Positions 16,428-25,244 of a stretch of DNA of 64,000 bases are shown piece by piece. The notes under the pieces are model-generated. The model made no database searches. It saw nothing but the letters and a program-made list of their open reading frames with translations, and was not told the origin of the DNA. The first letter of the stretch is position 1, and each line of letters begins with the position of its first letter. The DNA lies in contig JARHVB010000029.1 of NCBI GenBank assembly GCA_029222685.1, positions 1 through 64,000 of the forward strand, in the 5' to 3' direction. Position numbers and translations under genes: made by a program. The stretch is from Terripilifer ovatus. GTDB lineage: Bacteria; Pseudomonadota; Alphaproteobacteria; Rhizobiales; Beijerinckiaceae.

Positions 16428-16676
16428 CTAAAAAAATAAGTGGCCGCTGGTGGCATGGTCGAGCCCACCCATAATGTTTAGCAGAGTCGATTTGACGCTG
16501 CCGGATGGGCCAAGCAGCACGACCACTTCGCCAGCCATGACTTCGAGTTCAACCCCCCGCAGCGCATGCACTTGCACCTCTCCCGAGGTGTAGGTCTTGG
16601 TCAGGGATCGAGCGGTGAAGACTTTTTGTGCCATGCCGGTATTCACCTGCGCGTGCGCTGTAGCCGTCAGATTCAT
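16428..16676 (-). pseudogene. Truncated ABC transporter ATPase (LolD/MacB type), N-terminal fragment
   Basis: 82 codons: '[20 protein letters not shown]', then [20 protein letters not shown] followed by [14 protein letters not shown]. These are the A-loop region and Walker A of LolD/MacB-like ATPases. The frame stops soon after 'SGHLFF', before the Q-loop, signature and Walker B. The Walker A reads GPSGSVKST: the Gly normally before Lys is Val, which would impair ATP binding even in a full protein. It overlaps the methyltransferase stop by four bases (ATGA), so it was an operon member before truncation. Confidence 0.8.
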
Positions 16677-17350
16677 GCGGGATTGATCGTCCCCGCTGTC
16701 GATCCACCGCCAAACAATTTGCGCAACCGCGGAAAAAACGCTGGAACAGTCTTGGCATATTGCCGGTAGGCATCACCGAATGTTGCGATAACATCCTGCT
16801 CCTCGGTCTGGGCAAGCCGCACGTACATCCAGACCAAAACCGGAAACATCGCGAGCGTCAGCAGTGTGGGCCATTGGAGCAGAAAGCCAAACATGACCAA
16901 AATGAAACCAACGTATTGCGGATGGCGCACGAGGGAATAGGGACCGGTTGTTGCCAGAGCGCCTTTGCCCTGTGCCTCATGGAGCACCCGCCACGATGCG
17001 GAAATCACAAAGAAGCCGGCGATGATCAGCACATTGCTGACGATATGGAAGGGGCCGGCGTGAGGGTTGGTCTTCCATCCAAACATCATCTCGAGCAGGT
17101 GACCCGCATCGTGCGAGAACCAGTCGACATCAGGAAATCGCGTTTGCAGCCATCCGGATAAAAAATAGATGGTTAACGGAAACCCGTACATCTCAGCGAA
17201 CAGCGCGACGAGGAACGCGCTGAACGCGCTGAACGAACGCCAGTCACGCGGCGTATCCGGCTTAAAAAACGTGAAGGCAAACATGATGAAGATCACCGAG
17301 TTGATCAACACCAGGCCCCACAGGCCATAGGCTGCCGTGATGTCGGTCAT
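16673..17350 (-). CDS. Isoprenylcysteine carboxyl methyltransferase-family membrane protein
   Basis: A 225-residue integral membrane protein with about five hydrophobic segments. It has the ICMT/PEMT-like SAM-binding signature '[20 protein letters not shown]', and '[20 protein letters not shown]' with 'VPAFFPR' at the C-terminus. Bacterial members methylate small lipophilic or unknown acceptors; the substrate is unknown. Its ATG overlaps the upstream small His-rich membrane protein by four bases and its stop overlaps the ABC fragment. Such genes often sit beside DUF2933-type proteins in heavy-metal islands. Confidence 0.88.
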   Translation of the reverse strand: MTDITAAYGLWGLVLINSVIFIMFAFTFFKPDTPRDWRSFSAFSAFLVALFAEMYGFPLTIYFLSGWLQTRFPDVDWFSHDAGHLLEMMFGWKTNPHAGPFHIVSNVLIIAGFFVISASWRVLHEAQGKGALATTGPYSLVRHPQYVGFILVMFGFLLQWPTLLTLAMFPVLVWMYVRLAQTEEQDVIATFGDAYRQYAKTVPAFFPRLRKLFGGGSTAGTINPA

Positions 17351-17616
17351 GGCTCGCCTCTATCGCGTCCGGTCCCGTCCTGATTTCGTCGGCTATGGCC
17401 ATGTCCGCCGTGGCCGCCATGCATGAACAGGTGCATGAACAGGCATACGAACAGTAATATGAAGGGCAGCGCGCCCAGAATGTGCGCCTTGTGCTCTTCC
17501 CACAGCATGACAATTGCTATAGCGGAGAATCCGAGAAACACGAGGAAGGCTCGCGACGTCCAATAGCTGGTTCCAGGCGCGCTGCCATTATCGTGATGCA
17601 GATGATCGTGTGTCAT
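17347..17616 (-). CDS. DUF2933-like small His-rich membrane protein
   Basis: An 89-residue protein. It has a His-rich N-terminus (MTHDHLHHDNGS), two hydrophobic segments (about residues 22-39 and 47-65), and a second His/Gly patch 'HLFMHGGHGGHGHSRR' on the cytoplasmic or periplasmic end. The pattern fits DUF2933 proteins of metal-resistance clusters, and His clusters suggest metal binding. A smaller relative is encoded at 40500-40652. It overlaps the methyltransferase start (ATGA). About 200 bases without a gene lie upstream. Confidence 0.7.
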   Translation of the reverse strand: MTHDHLHHDNGSAPGTSYWTSRAFLVFLGFSAIAIVMLWEEHKAHILGALPFILLFVCLFMHLFMHGGHGGHGHSRRNQDGTGRDRGEP

Positions 17617-17816
17617 TTCGCTTCTTGCTCTCTATTCGATGATCTACACTTGAGGTGTCTGGGCCCGCGCATCAAGTGTGTCCGCAGCTTCATCTTTGAT
17701 AGATTGTAACATCCCATGTCGTCGTTCTATTTTTGTAACGGGTGCAAGCGCCTGATGCGATCAGTCTCATTCGTTGGCATTGATAGCGCATTCTTTAATC
17801 ATGGCGAACGCCTGGC

Positions 17817-18215
17817 TCATATTTCTGAGGCGAAAGATATTGCGCGGTTGAGCTTTGCCGCTACCTCGTCAGCAAGGCGCAGGAGATCGGCATTTCCAAT
17901 CGCGCCAATTGCTGCGGCCGGATTGATCGCGGCGACTTCCACTTTACCAGGAGCGATCTCGCGGATGATGACGTTGCATGGCAACATCACACCGATGGCC
18001 GGCTCAGCGATGAGGGCCGCATGAGCGATCGGGGGGTTGCACGCTCCGAGGATTTGGTAGCGCGGGAAATCTTCAATTCCGAGCTTTTCTTTCATTGTTG
18101 CCTTGATATCGATTTCGGTGAGGATACCGAAGCCTTCTGCCTTCAACGCGGCGACCGTACGTTCTATTGCTGCGTCGAAATTCCCTTCGAATGTTTTGCT
18201 TATCTTGAAGCTCAT
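17817..18215 (-). CDS. DUF302 family protein
   Basis: A 132-residue single-domain DUF302 protein: 'FDAAIERTVAALKAEGFGIL', 'LGACNPPIAHAALIAEPAIG' and 'MLPCNVIIRE' are family signatures, including the conserved Asn-Pro and the Cys of 'LPCN'. Function is unknown; many members sit near redox or metal genes. The start at 18215 has GGGAGAAAGAGC before it, so I reject the longer start at 18242. The 3' end of the DUF305 gene lies just upstream (23 bases), and both are likely one transcript. Confidence 0.9.
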   Translation of the reverse strand: MSFKISKTFEGNFDAAIERTVAALKAEGFGILTEIDIKATMKEKLGIEDFPRYQILGACNPPIAHAALIAEPAIGVMLPCNVIIREIAPGKVEVAAINPAAAIGAIGNADLLRLADEVAAKLNRAISFASEI

Positions 18216-18238
18216 GCTCTTTCTCCCGCCGCTCCCGT

Positions 18239-19093
18239 TCACTTGCTATTTTTGATGAGCCACTCACGAAGGGTCGCTATCTCACCTATCTGAGCCTTGA
18301 TCACCTCTTCGGCAAACTTTCGAAGATCGGGGTTCTTGCCGTACTGCAGCAAAACATTCGCCATCGCGATCGCGCCCTCGTGATGTGGAATCATCCCTTT
18401 GGCGAAGTCGTTATCCGCGTCGCCGGTGTAGGTTATTTGCATGTCGGTATGCATCTTCGTCACAGCAGCTTCATATGCGGCAGTCGAGCCCGCCACCCCT
18501 TGCGATCCCGAAGGATGATGCGGATCGGTCGCCGCGGCCGCGCTTGGCGCGGCGGTTGCCGGCTTGTCTGCTCCGCCCATCATTTGCCGCATCATCGGCA
18601 TCATGGTCTGCATCATCGGCGTCATTTGACGCATCATGCCCATCATCTCGCGCATGTCCTGCATCTGATCGTTGGCAACGCCATGCCCTTGTTGGGCAAC
18701 CGGTCCGGAGCCGGGTCCGCCGGGCTCTTGAGAACCGACAGGATGATGCGGATCCGCGTCCGCGCCAGGCGCAACGATTCCCTGCCTTTCGGTGTCGCCC
18801 ATCATCTGCTGCATCATGGGCATCAATTTTTGCATCATGGGGGCTATTTGTTTCATCATTTCGGCCCTGCGCCCGGGGGTCGCATCACGCCGCTGCATGC
18901 GCTGCATCGCCGGCATCATCTGACGCATCATGCCCATCATCTCGCGCATATTTCGCATTTGATCGTCGGGCGCGTTTTGACTCTGTCCCGCGCCATCGCT
19001 GCGCATTTGTCCCGGCATTGGAGTTGGCGTTTGTGCGAGGGCTGGCGTCGACAATACTGCGGCAACCAGAAGTCTAAAAAGTTGACGTTTCAT
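18239..19093 (-). CDS. Exported Met-rich DUF305 protein with internal duplication
   Basis: A 284-residue protein. Signal peptide at residues 1-20 (ends PALA). Two Met-rich modules follow, at about 43-130 and 140-205, each with 'MREMMGMMRQM', a long Met stretch and then 'DPHHP.GSQ'. Residues about 212-284 form the DUF305 domain, with 'DFAKGMIPHHEGAIAMANVL' and 'EVIKAQIGEIATLREWL'. The Met clusters (M-x2-M) suit Cu(I)/Ag(I) binding in the periplasm; that is inference. DUF305 alone occurs again at 63382-63705. A perfect FNR-type palindrome lies about 100 bases upstream (19195-19208). Confidence 0.9.
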   Translation of the reverse strand: MKRQLFRLLVAAVLSTPALAQTPTPMPGQMRSDGAGQSQNAPDDQMRNMREMMGMMRQMMPAMQRMQRRDATPGRRAEMMKQIAPMMQKLMPMMQQMMGDTERQGIVAPGADADPHHPVGSQEPGGPGSGPVAQQGHGVANDQMQDMREMMGMMRQMTPMMQTMMPMMRQMMGGADKPATAAPSAAAATDPHHPSGSQGVAGSTAAYEAAVTKMHTDMQITYTGDADNDFAKGMIPHHEGAIAMANVLLQYGKNPDLRKFAEEVIKAQIGEIATLREWLIKNSK

Positions 19094-19774
19094 GGGTGGT
19101 TTCTCCGCATCTCTAAACTCCCTTTAAATCAGGTCGGCCCTGGGGCTGCATGACTGGTATGGAGGCTTCTTCGCAGGAAACGAATTATAAAACCTTGATC
19201 CTGATCAAGCCAGCGTCCGAGACGCGCGGATAAACGCGGTACCCCACAGTTCAACTGGCATCGACCTCGCGCCGCTTGTCAGCACGTTGGTATAGATGTC
19301 CTCGGGTCTTTGGTGGCCGCGCCCACCGGTTGACGCGATGCGCGGGGAGCCGGGGCTCGACCAATAAGAGGCCCCGATTTGGAGGTGAGACGTCCTTCAT
19401 CTGTGGACCATCTCTGGCCCAGTCGTAACGGCGATCGGCTCGGTCGTTCGCCGTCTCGGGAGCAGTTTCAAAATTCCGCGACGATCCCGCAAAGCCATTA
19501 CCAATAGTACTGCGACTCCCTGGCGGCCGAGAGAACAGTCGCGCCGCGAAAATACATCATCAAACGCGGGTGTTTAACCGCCATCAAAGAACACGATCGC
19601 ACAGGGGAGTGAAAATGGCAGTGGATTTTCGAAATCTGCCCGGAGCCGGAAATGAGCATCCCATCCAGACGTGCGTCGCATTTTGTTCCCTCCGAAACCC
19701 GGGAAGGCATCAGCTTCGGCTCGAGACATGCAAGATCACGCCCCGGGTTTAGCGAAGCTGGAGCCCATGGAGGC
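19094..19774. other. Intergenic region with a perfect FNR-like box
   Basis: About 680 bases between divergent genes. The only clear feature is the palindrome at 19195-19208. An open frame runs into the cfa gene from 19652 but is Arg/Ser-rich and probably not translated. Confidence 0.5.
19195..19208. promoter_or_regulatory. Perfect FNR/FixK-like box upstream of DUF305 gene
   Basis: TTGATCCTGATCAA is a perfect TTGAT-N4-ATCAA match, 102 bases upstream of the DUF305 ATG at 19093. Confidence 0.75.
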
Positions 19775-21052
19775 ATGCTTCTGCTGCGGAGCATGCTGCG
19801 GCGAATTATTCGCGAAGGCGCTTTGACGGTCATCGGGCCTTCGGGTCGTAGCTATTTTATCGGCGAGGGCGCGCCCTCCGTGACAATCCGTGTCCTCGAT
19901 CCCGCTGCTATCCTGCGGATCCTCTTGAATCCGGATCTTGCATTTGGCGAAGCCTATATGGATGGAGCGCTCACGGTTGAAAGTGGCGATATCCACGATT
20001 TTCTCGATCTGTGCTTCGCCAACCTCGGCTGGAGCAGCGGACCTGGGGTAATGCGGGTACGCGCAGCGATAAGTCGCATTTTTCGGCGGATTTCACAGCA
20101 CAATCCGATTTCGGTCGCGAGCGCCAACGTCGCGCATCACTATGATCTCTCTGACACGCTCTACGACCTGTTTCTCGATGCGGACCGTCAGTACTCCTGC
20201 GCCTATTTCGTTTCCCCTGACGATACGCTCGAAGTCGCGCAGGAACAGAAAAAGCGACACCTCGCCGCCAAACTGCTGCTGCGTCCCGGTCAGAGAATTC
20301 TCGAGATCGGATCAGGGTGGGGTGGTCTTGGCGTCTATCTCGCTCAAGTTGGTGGCGGCGACGTGACAGGACTCACCTTATCGACGGAGCAATACAGGTA
20401 CGCCCGGCGCCGCGCGAGGGACGCGGGAGTTGACGATCAGGTGAGATTTGAGTTGAAGGACTATCGCCATCAGGACGGTCGTTATGATCGCATTGTCTCG
20501 GTGGGCATGTTCGAGCATGTCGGGGTTGGGCATTACCGCGAATACTTTGACAAGGTCAGAAACCTCCTTGAGGATGACGGTGTCGCATTGATCCATACAA
20601 TAGGCCGCGCCGATGGCGGGGGTGCGGCCAATGCATGGATCAACAAATACATTTTCCCGGGTGGATACGTTCCCGCGCTTTCGGAGATCCTCCCTGCCAT
20701 TGAGCGCGCGGGTCTTTACGTGACGGACATCGAGGTGCTGCGACTACATTACGCGGAAACGCTGAAGGCATGGCGCCATCGCTTCAACACCAACCGCGAG
20801 CGAGTGGCCGAAATTTACGACAATCGTTTTTGCCGCATGTGGGAATTCTACCTCGCCGGATGCGAGGCAGCATTCCGTCATGGAGGCCTGATAAATTTTC
20901 AGCTTCAGTTGAGCAAGCGCGTTGATGCCGTGCCTCTCACCCGAGATTACGTCCGGGAGTGGGAGCGTTCGCACACTGGCAAAACGGCGGTCGCCGACTT
21001 CCCGCCGCGGGCGAGCCAATATCCTTCCAGCGGCGGAGGCCTTGCAAAGTGA
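19775..21052 (+). CDS. cfa: Cyclopropane-fatty-acyl-phospholipid synthase
   Basis: A 425-residue CFA synthase that adds a methylene from SAM across double bonds of membrane phospholipid acyl chains. N-terminal lipid-binding domain: 'NPDLAFGEAYMDGALTVESG'. SAM fold: 'VAHHYDLSDTLYDLFLD', 'ILEIGSGWGGLGVYLAQ', 'RIVSVGMFEHVGVGHYREYF'. 'WINKYIFPGGYVPALSEI' carries the usual active-site region. I start at 19775, with GGAG 11 bases before; an ATG at 19652 would add an Arg-rich leader. The stop overlaps the GTG of a plsC-like gene, so the two formed a lipid operon. CFA formation stabilises membranes under acid, starvation and low-oxygen stress. Confidence 0.95.
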   Translation: MLLLRSMLRRIIREGALTVIGPSGRSYFIGEGAPSVTIRVLDPAAILRILLNPDLAFGEAYMDGALTVESGDIHDFLDLCFANLGWSSGPGVMRVRAAISRIFRRISQHNPISVASANVAHHYDLSDTLYDLFLDADRQYSCAYFVSPDDTLEVAQEQKKRHLAAKLLLRPGQRILEIGSGWGGLGVYLAQVGGGDVTGLTLSTEQYRYARRRARDAGVDDQVRFELKDYRHQDGRYDRIVSVGMFEHVGVGHYREYFDKVRNLLEDDGVALIHTIGRADGGGAANAWINKYIFPGGYVPALSEILPAIERAGLYVTDIEVLRLHYAETLKAWRHRFNTNRERVAEIYDNRFCRMWEFYLAGCEAAFRHGGLINFQLQLSKRVDAVPLTRDYVREWERSHTGKTAVADFPPRASQYPSSGGGLAK

Positions 21053-21797
21053 CTCTTGTTCGTTCCCTTCTCTTCAACGTTTGCTTTCCCTTTGGACTAT
21101 ACTTATTTCCGTCCTGGCCTACCGGCTCTGTTAGTCTCGCAGCGCGCGACGATCTGGATTTCTGAGTTGTGGCCAGCGTGACCTTCTGGTTGCTACGGCA
21201 GATCGTCGGCCTGTCACACGAGGTGCGCGGGAGACACAACCTGCCCGAAGGCGCGGTCATTGTCGCCCTCAAGCACCAGTCAGCCTGGGAGGCCATCGCG
21301 CTGTGGGTTTTGGTAAAGAGCCCGGCGATCGTGTTGAAGCAAAGCCTCACGAGAATTCCGGTGTTTGGCTTGTACATGAGAAGGGGGGAGCTATCGTAAT
21401 TGACCGTGATGCCGGGCCGAAAGCATTGAGGCCTATGGTAGCAGCGGCGCGTGCCGCGGCAATTCAAGGTCGCCCGATCATGATCTTTCCCGAAGGAACG
21501 CGCACGTGCGAGGGCGCTCGGCAAGCCTATCAGCCCGGGATCGCCGCGCTGTACATGCAGCTACATCTCCCAGTGATTCCTGTTGCACTCAATTCTGGCT
21601 TATTCTGGGGCCGCCGCTATTTCCGAAAGCGGCCTGGAAGAATCCTGGTGGAGTTCTTGCCGCCAATCGAGCCTGGACTCGATCGGCGTAGTTTTATGTT
21701 CGAACTCGAACGTCGCATCGAGGATGCAACGGCACTGCTCATCGCCGAAAGCAAGCGAGTGGAGAACATCTCGCGTGCTGCAATTGTCGCATTTTAA
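21049..21797 (+). pseudogene. plsC: 1-acyl-glycerol-3-phosphate acyltransferase (PlsC type), frameshifted
   Basis: A recognisable PlsC split across frames. The GTG start at 21049 overlaps the cfa stop and gives TLVRSLLFNV. A second frame gives GLPALLVSQRATIWISELW, and the first resumes with 'ASVTFWLLRQIVGLSHEVRG', 'VALKHQSAWE' (catalytic His motif) and 'VFGLYMRRG'. After a G-run at 21381-21387 a third frame continues with 'GAIVIDRDAGPKALRPM', 'IMIFPEGTRT' (substrate-site motif) and 'PVIPVALNSGLFW'. At least three shifts are needed, so this is a pseudogene, unless some shifts are assembly errors. It would have acylated lysophosphatidate. Confidence 0.85.
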
Positions 21798-22226
21798 GCG
21801 AATTGAAAGTCCGGCGCCCATGATGTTGACCGTTTGGCGGTGTGGGGGATGATCTGCGATATTAAAGGATCGAACCCGGGAGCAGCACCAAACGGATGTT
21901 CAACGCAGCATATGCGCCGACCAATCGGCTTGATGACGATGTCTTGGGAGCCGTCGATTATGTTGCCTCGGATGGGTACCAATCAATCTGGCTTCGCCTA
22001 TCTTGCTTGCCCGACTTTCTTCGGCAGCTTGATTCCGGCAACAATCGGAAACAACGTTGGAGGCAGTGTGCTGGGTAGGGGAGTTTACGGGACCATTTAT
22101 TTGCCGAGTCATAACAATGGGAAAACCTGAACACCCGGACTACAGGCTTGCCTGCGGCAATGTGTGTTGAGCGTGGTCAGGGCGTAAACCAGAACTCTAT
22201 TTTGCATCTGAAGCCAGGAGCTCTCA
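21798..22226. other. Stretch without a convincing gene
   Basis: A 60-codon frame at 21896-22078 (MFNAAYAPTNRLDDDVLGAV...) is protein-like but has no start context or recognised family. It could be a remnant. Nothing else is seen. Confidence 0.35.
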
Positions 22227-22940
22227 ATGTGCTTTTCAGCCGAGGCAAGCTACACTGCCGCAGCCATACTTTTGCCGATGGGCGGGTTTGCCATTCGCCG
22301 GGCCTACCAGACAGATCGCAAATATCTACCCATTTCGGCACTGCCGTTGTTCTTTGGACTCCAGCAACTCGCGGAAGGTCTTGTATGGACCAGCGGACAA
22401 CTTGTGGATCGTGCCTGGGTCGAAAATTTCTCGCTGATCTACATGTTCTTTTCCTGGCTGGCCTGGCCTGTCTGGGTCCCGTTCTCAACGTATTTTCTGG
22501 AGCCTTGTCGCAGACGCTATGTATATCTCGTCTTTTCCATACTTGGCGGCATGCTCGGCGCCGTGCAGTATTTTCCTTATTTCGCGCATGAGGGCTGGTT
22601 GAACACGCGCTTCCTGTCACGCGCCATCGTCTATGATGGTACGGTCATATTTGATTTCATCATGCGCCGTGAGTTCACGTACGTGATCTACCTGTTTGTG
22701 ATCATCGCGCCGCTGCTGTCATCCTCGAACCGGCGCGTGAATATTTTTGGACTGCTCATATCCGCCGTTGTTATAGCGGTGTACCTGTTTTTTCGCTACG
22801 CTTACATCTCGTTCTTTTGCATCGGAGGGGCGCTGATGTCGCTCTATCTCGTTTATATGATCTATATCGATACTGCGGGACACCGGCTGGGGGACGCTAC
22901 AGAAGACGACAGTGCAATTAAACAGCGGTCGCCAGCCTGA
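22227..22940 (+). CDS. DUF6629-like integral membrane protein
   Basis: A 237-residue protein with about seven hydrophobic segments. It begins MCFSAEASYTAAAILLPMGG, the conserved start of the DUF6629 family, with 'LPLFFGLQQLAEGLVW' following. The rest is membrane helices with few charged loops and a short polar tail. Function is unknown. The ATG at 22227 has AGGAG seven bases before, which settles the start. It stands alone between the plsC remnant and a degenerate universal stress gene. Confidence 0.85.
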   Translation: MCFSAEASYTAAAILLPMGGFAIRRAYQTDRKYLPISALPLFFGLQQLAEGLVWTSGQLVDRAWVENFSLIYMFFSWLAWPVWVPFSTYFLEPCRRRYVYLVFSILGGMLGAVQYFPYFAHEGWLNTRFLSRAIVYDGTVIFDFIMRREFTYVIYLFVIIAPLLSSSNRRVNIFGLLISAVVIAVYLFFRYAYISFFCIGGALMSLYLVYMIYIDTAGHRLGDATEDDSAIKQRSPA

Positions 22941-23031
22941 TATGAACGAGCCGCTTCGGATTACGGGAAGCGGCGAGGTCCCCTCTGTCAATAACGGTAT
23001 TCCCGCGCTGATGTCTGTGCCATGAACTCCA

Positions 23032-23330
23032 CTACCTGCAAATCAAAACCGGCACGGTCGAGAGTGCGAGAACTTCGGCCGCCTGGCTCCCCAGCAGAAG
23101 TTTTTCAACTCCAGGGCGGCCATGCGAGGCCGTGACGATCAGATCGGAATGGAGGTCGCGGGCAGTTTCGATAATGCCTTCCGCCAGCCTCTGATTCGCC
23201 ACATGAATCGTTTCGCAGGCGACGCCTTAGCTCTTCGCCAGTTCCAGAACCGAAGCAAAAATTTGTTAAGCGCTCGCCTCGGAGTCGAGGCGATAGTTGT
23301 CGGTAGGCCGGGATTCGCTGGCAATGGATC
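23032..23330 (-). pseudogene. Universal stress protein (UspA family), degenerate C-terminal half
   Basis: Read on the minus strand: LDSEASA, stop, QIFASVLELAKS, stop, GVACETIHVANQRLAEGIIE, then 'DLIVTASHGRPGVEKLLLGS', then QAAEVLALSTVPVLICR and a TAG. The G-x2-G-x9-G(S) nucleotide loop and C-terminal strand are typical of UspA. Two in-frame stops and loss of the N-terminal strand show that it is dead. Its 5' end is replaced by the oleate hydratase 3' end. Confidence 0.8.
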
Positions 23331-23440
23331 TTTCGGCCATGTCTCGGGCCGACCAGCGCCTCACGGAGATTGACATGAAACCCCCGGTGAGATTGATCGA
23401 GTGCTGCACGAACCCGTGGGCCGAGAGGCTAGCCCCACCA

Positions 23441-25066
23441 TCACTTGAATGCCTTGATCAAGGCTTCGAACTGGACTCGAAGCGATTTATCGTGCGGCGT
23501 AATGGGCGGGATCTCACGTGTGAGACCGAGCAATTCATAGACGGCCATCTGGGCCGCCCGCACCGAATATTCCACGGTAAAGACAACGTCATCCGCAATT
23601 TCGACGAATTGGCTGACGAACGCGAAATTACGTGAGCCGGGGGGCACCGGCAGCGGTCGATCGCTTTGCAGGCGCGGCATGAACATGCTGGTGATGTAGG
23701 GCATTCTGCAAGGAATGCAGTTGGCGAATTCAACGGTCTTCGGGTCGAAGCGCAAGTGACTGCAAATTTCTAGCAGGATTTCCGCGCCATTGCACTCGGC
23801 CATGGGCTTCGCAACGAAATTCCCAATGCGGTCCGGAAGCAGCGCATAGCCCCAAAACACTTGCACGCTCGTCGGTTGGTTGGCGAAGTGAGGTTGATGG
23901 GCCAGCACAATGGACATCAACCAATTCGAGTCTTTGAACGTTACCAGTCCGCCGGTGCCGGGCTCATTGCCGCTGAATTTTTGCATCTGATCGAAGAACT
24001 CAGGATTCTTCAACGTCACCGTAAACGATTCCCAACACGACTGCGCGATGCAACTATTGAAGGCCACGGGATTGCCAAAGTCGGTGCGGCCCTCGGCCAG
24101 TTTTTCCCAAAGCGCCCAACCGCCACTATCGACTTTAGTCAGCTTAGCTGGAGGGCTCGTCATCGAACCCAGGCTGGAAGCGTCCGTCATTGAGCCGTTT
24201 TGCATAAAGACAAGATCGCCTTCATTCACGGCAATTACTTCACTTTCGTTCTGCCGCAGACAATGGATACCCGTCACGGTGAATTTGCCGTCTTCGGTCT
24301 TGTGATCAAAGTCCGTCACCTTGCAGTCCCTGACCAAACGAACGCCCTGGCCTCCAAGCCATGCTTGCAGGGGCATCACGAGCGAGTCGTATTGGTTTAA
24401 GACAGTCCGTTTGACGCCGGCGAGCGTTTCAATTCGGGAAAACTCAAGCATGAAACGATGCAGATAACGCTTGAATTCGACGGCGCTGTGCCATGGCTGG
24501 AAAGCGAACGTGGTGGCCCACATGTACCAGAATTCAGTCTCGAAGAACCCGTGCGAAAGCCAGTCGGTGATACAACTCGCGCCCAAAGCATCTTCTTCGG
24601 TATTGCTGAGCTTCAGCAATTCGATGCGGTCCCGCATGGAAAACCCCATGGATGACACCGGCACCCGGGCGCGGCGGCAGTCAACAAGGCGCGCCATCGA
24701 ATTCGCCTTGTGCTTCGCATTGAACTCTACGGTTTCGTCGAAAACCGACTTGCCCGCGTTATTCAGCGATGGAATCGATTTGTAGAGATCCCAAGTGCAT
24801 TCATAGTTATCGGTCGTCAGCATGCGCCCGCCGCGCAATGAATATCCGCCAACGGGATCTCCGGCGCCGTCCAGACTTCCCCCCAGGACAGACATCGCTT
24901 CGAGGATCGTAATATTTTCGCCTGGTAGTCCGCCATCGCGAATCATGAAGGCGGCGGCGGCCAGGGATCCGATTCCGCCGCCAACCAGATATGCCTTGAC
25001 CATGCTCTGGTCGGCGCTCTTGTCGTGTACCACGAAAGCATCCGGGGTATGTCCTGAATGAGCCAT
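23441..25066 (-). CDS. ohyA: Oleate hydratase (myosin-cross-reactive antigen family)
   Basis: A 541-residue FAD-dependent hydratase that adds water to the cis-9 double bond of oleic acid and related free fatty acids, giving 10-hydroxy acids. N-terminal FAD loop 'KAYLVGGGIGSLAAAAFMI', then 'ITILEAMSVLGGSLDGAGDP', 'YSLRGGRMLTTDNYECTWDL', and 'WATTFAFQPWHSAVEFKRYL'. All are family signatures. I start at 25066 (GGGAG seven bases before), rejecting the start at 25165. It is in a lipid-related neighbourhood with cfa and plsC but on the opposite strand. Likely role is detoxification or modification of unsaturated fatty acids. Confidence 0.95.
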   Translation of the reverse strand: MAHSGHTPDAFVVHDKSADQSMVKAYLVGGGIGSLAAAAFMIRDGGLPGENITILEAMSVLGGSLDGAGDPVGGYSLRGGRMLTTDNYECTWDLYKSIPSLNNAGKSVFDETVEFNAKHKANSMARLVDCRRARVPVSSMGFSMRDRIELLKLSNTEEDALGASCITDWLSHGFFETEFWYMWATTFAFQPWHSAVEFKRYLHRFMLEFSRIETLAGVKRTVLNQYDSLVMPLQAWLGGQGVRLVRDCKVTDFDHKTEDGKFTVTGIHCLRQNESEVIAVNEGDLVFMQNGSMTDASSLGSMTSPPAKLTKVDSGGWALWEKLAEGRTDFGNPVAFNSCIAQSCWESFTVTLKNPEFFDQMQKFSGNEPGTGGLVTFKDSNWLMSIVLAHQPHFANQPTSVQVFWGYALLPDRIGNFVAKPMAECNGAEILLEICSHLRFDPKTVEFANCIPCRMPYITSMFMPRLQSDRPLPVPPGSRNFAFVSQFVEIADDVVFTVEYSVRAAQMAVYELLGLTREIPPITPHDKSLRVQFEALIKAFK

Positions 25067-25244
25067 ATCAAACTCCCTGCGGGCTTTCACAATCAATGTT
25101 GCCGGATGTCGAGTGCGAGCGATCCCGCGTTTCATTATGCATCGCGAACGTGGGATTGAATCCATGTTTCACATGCACGCGGAATAGCAACACCCGCTGT
25201 TTGTAACCCAACATCAGCCTTTACCTCCCGCCGCGGCCGCGTCA

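Noticed and set aside
18380..19153. His-rich 257-codon plus-strand frame
   Set aside because: It is the reverse complement of the Met-rich DUF305 codons (CAT against ATG), which creates false His runs.
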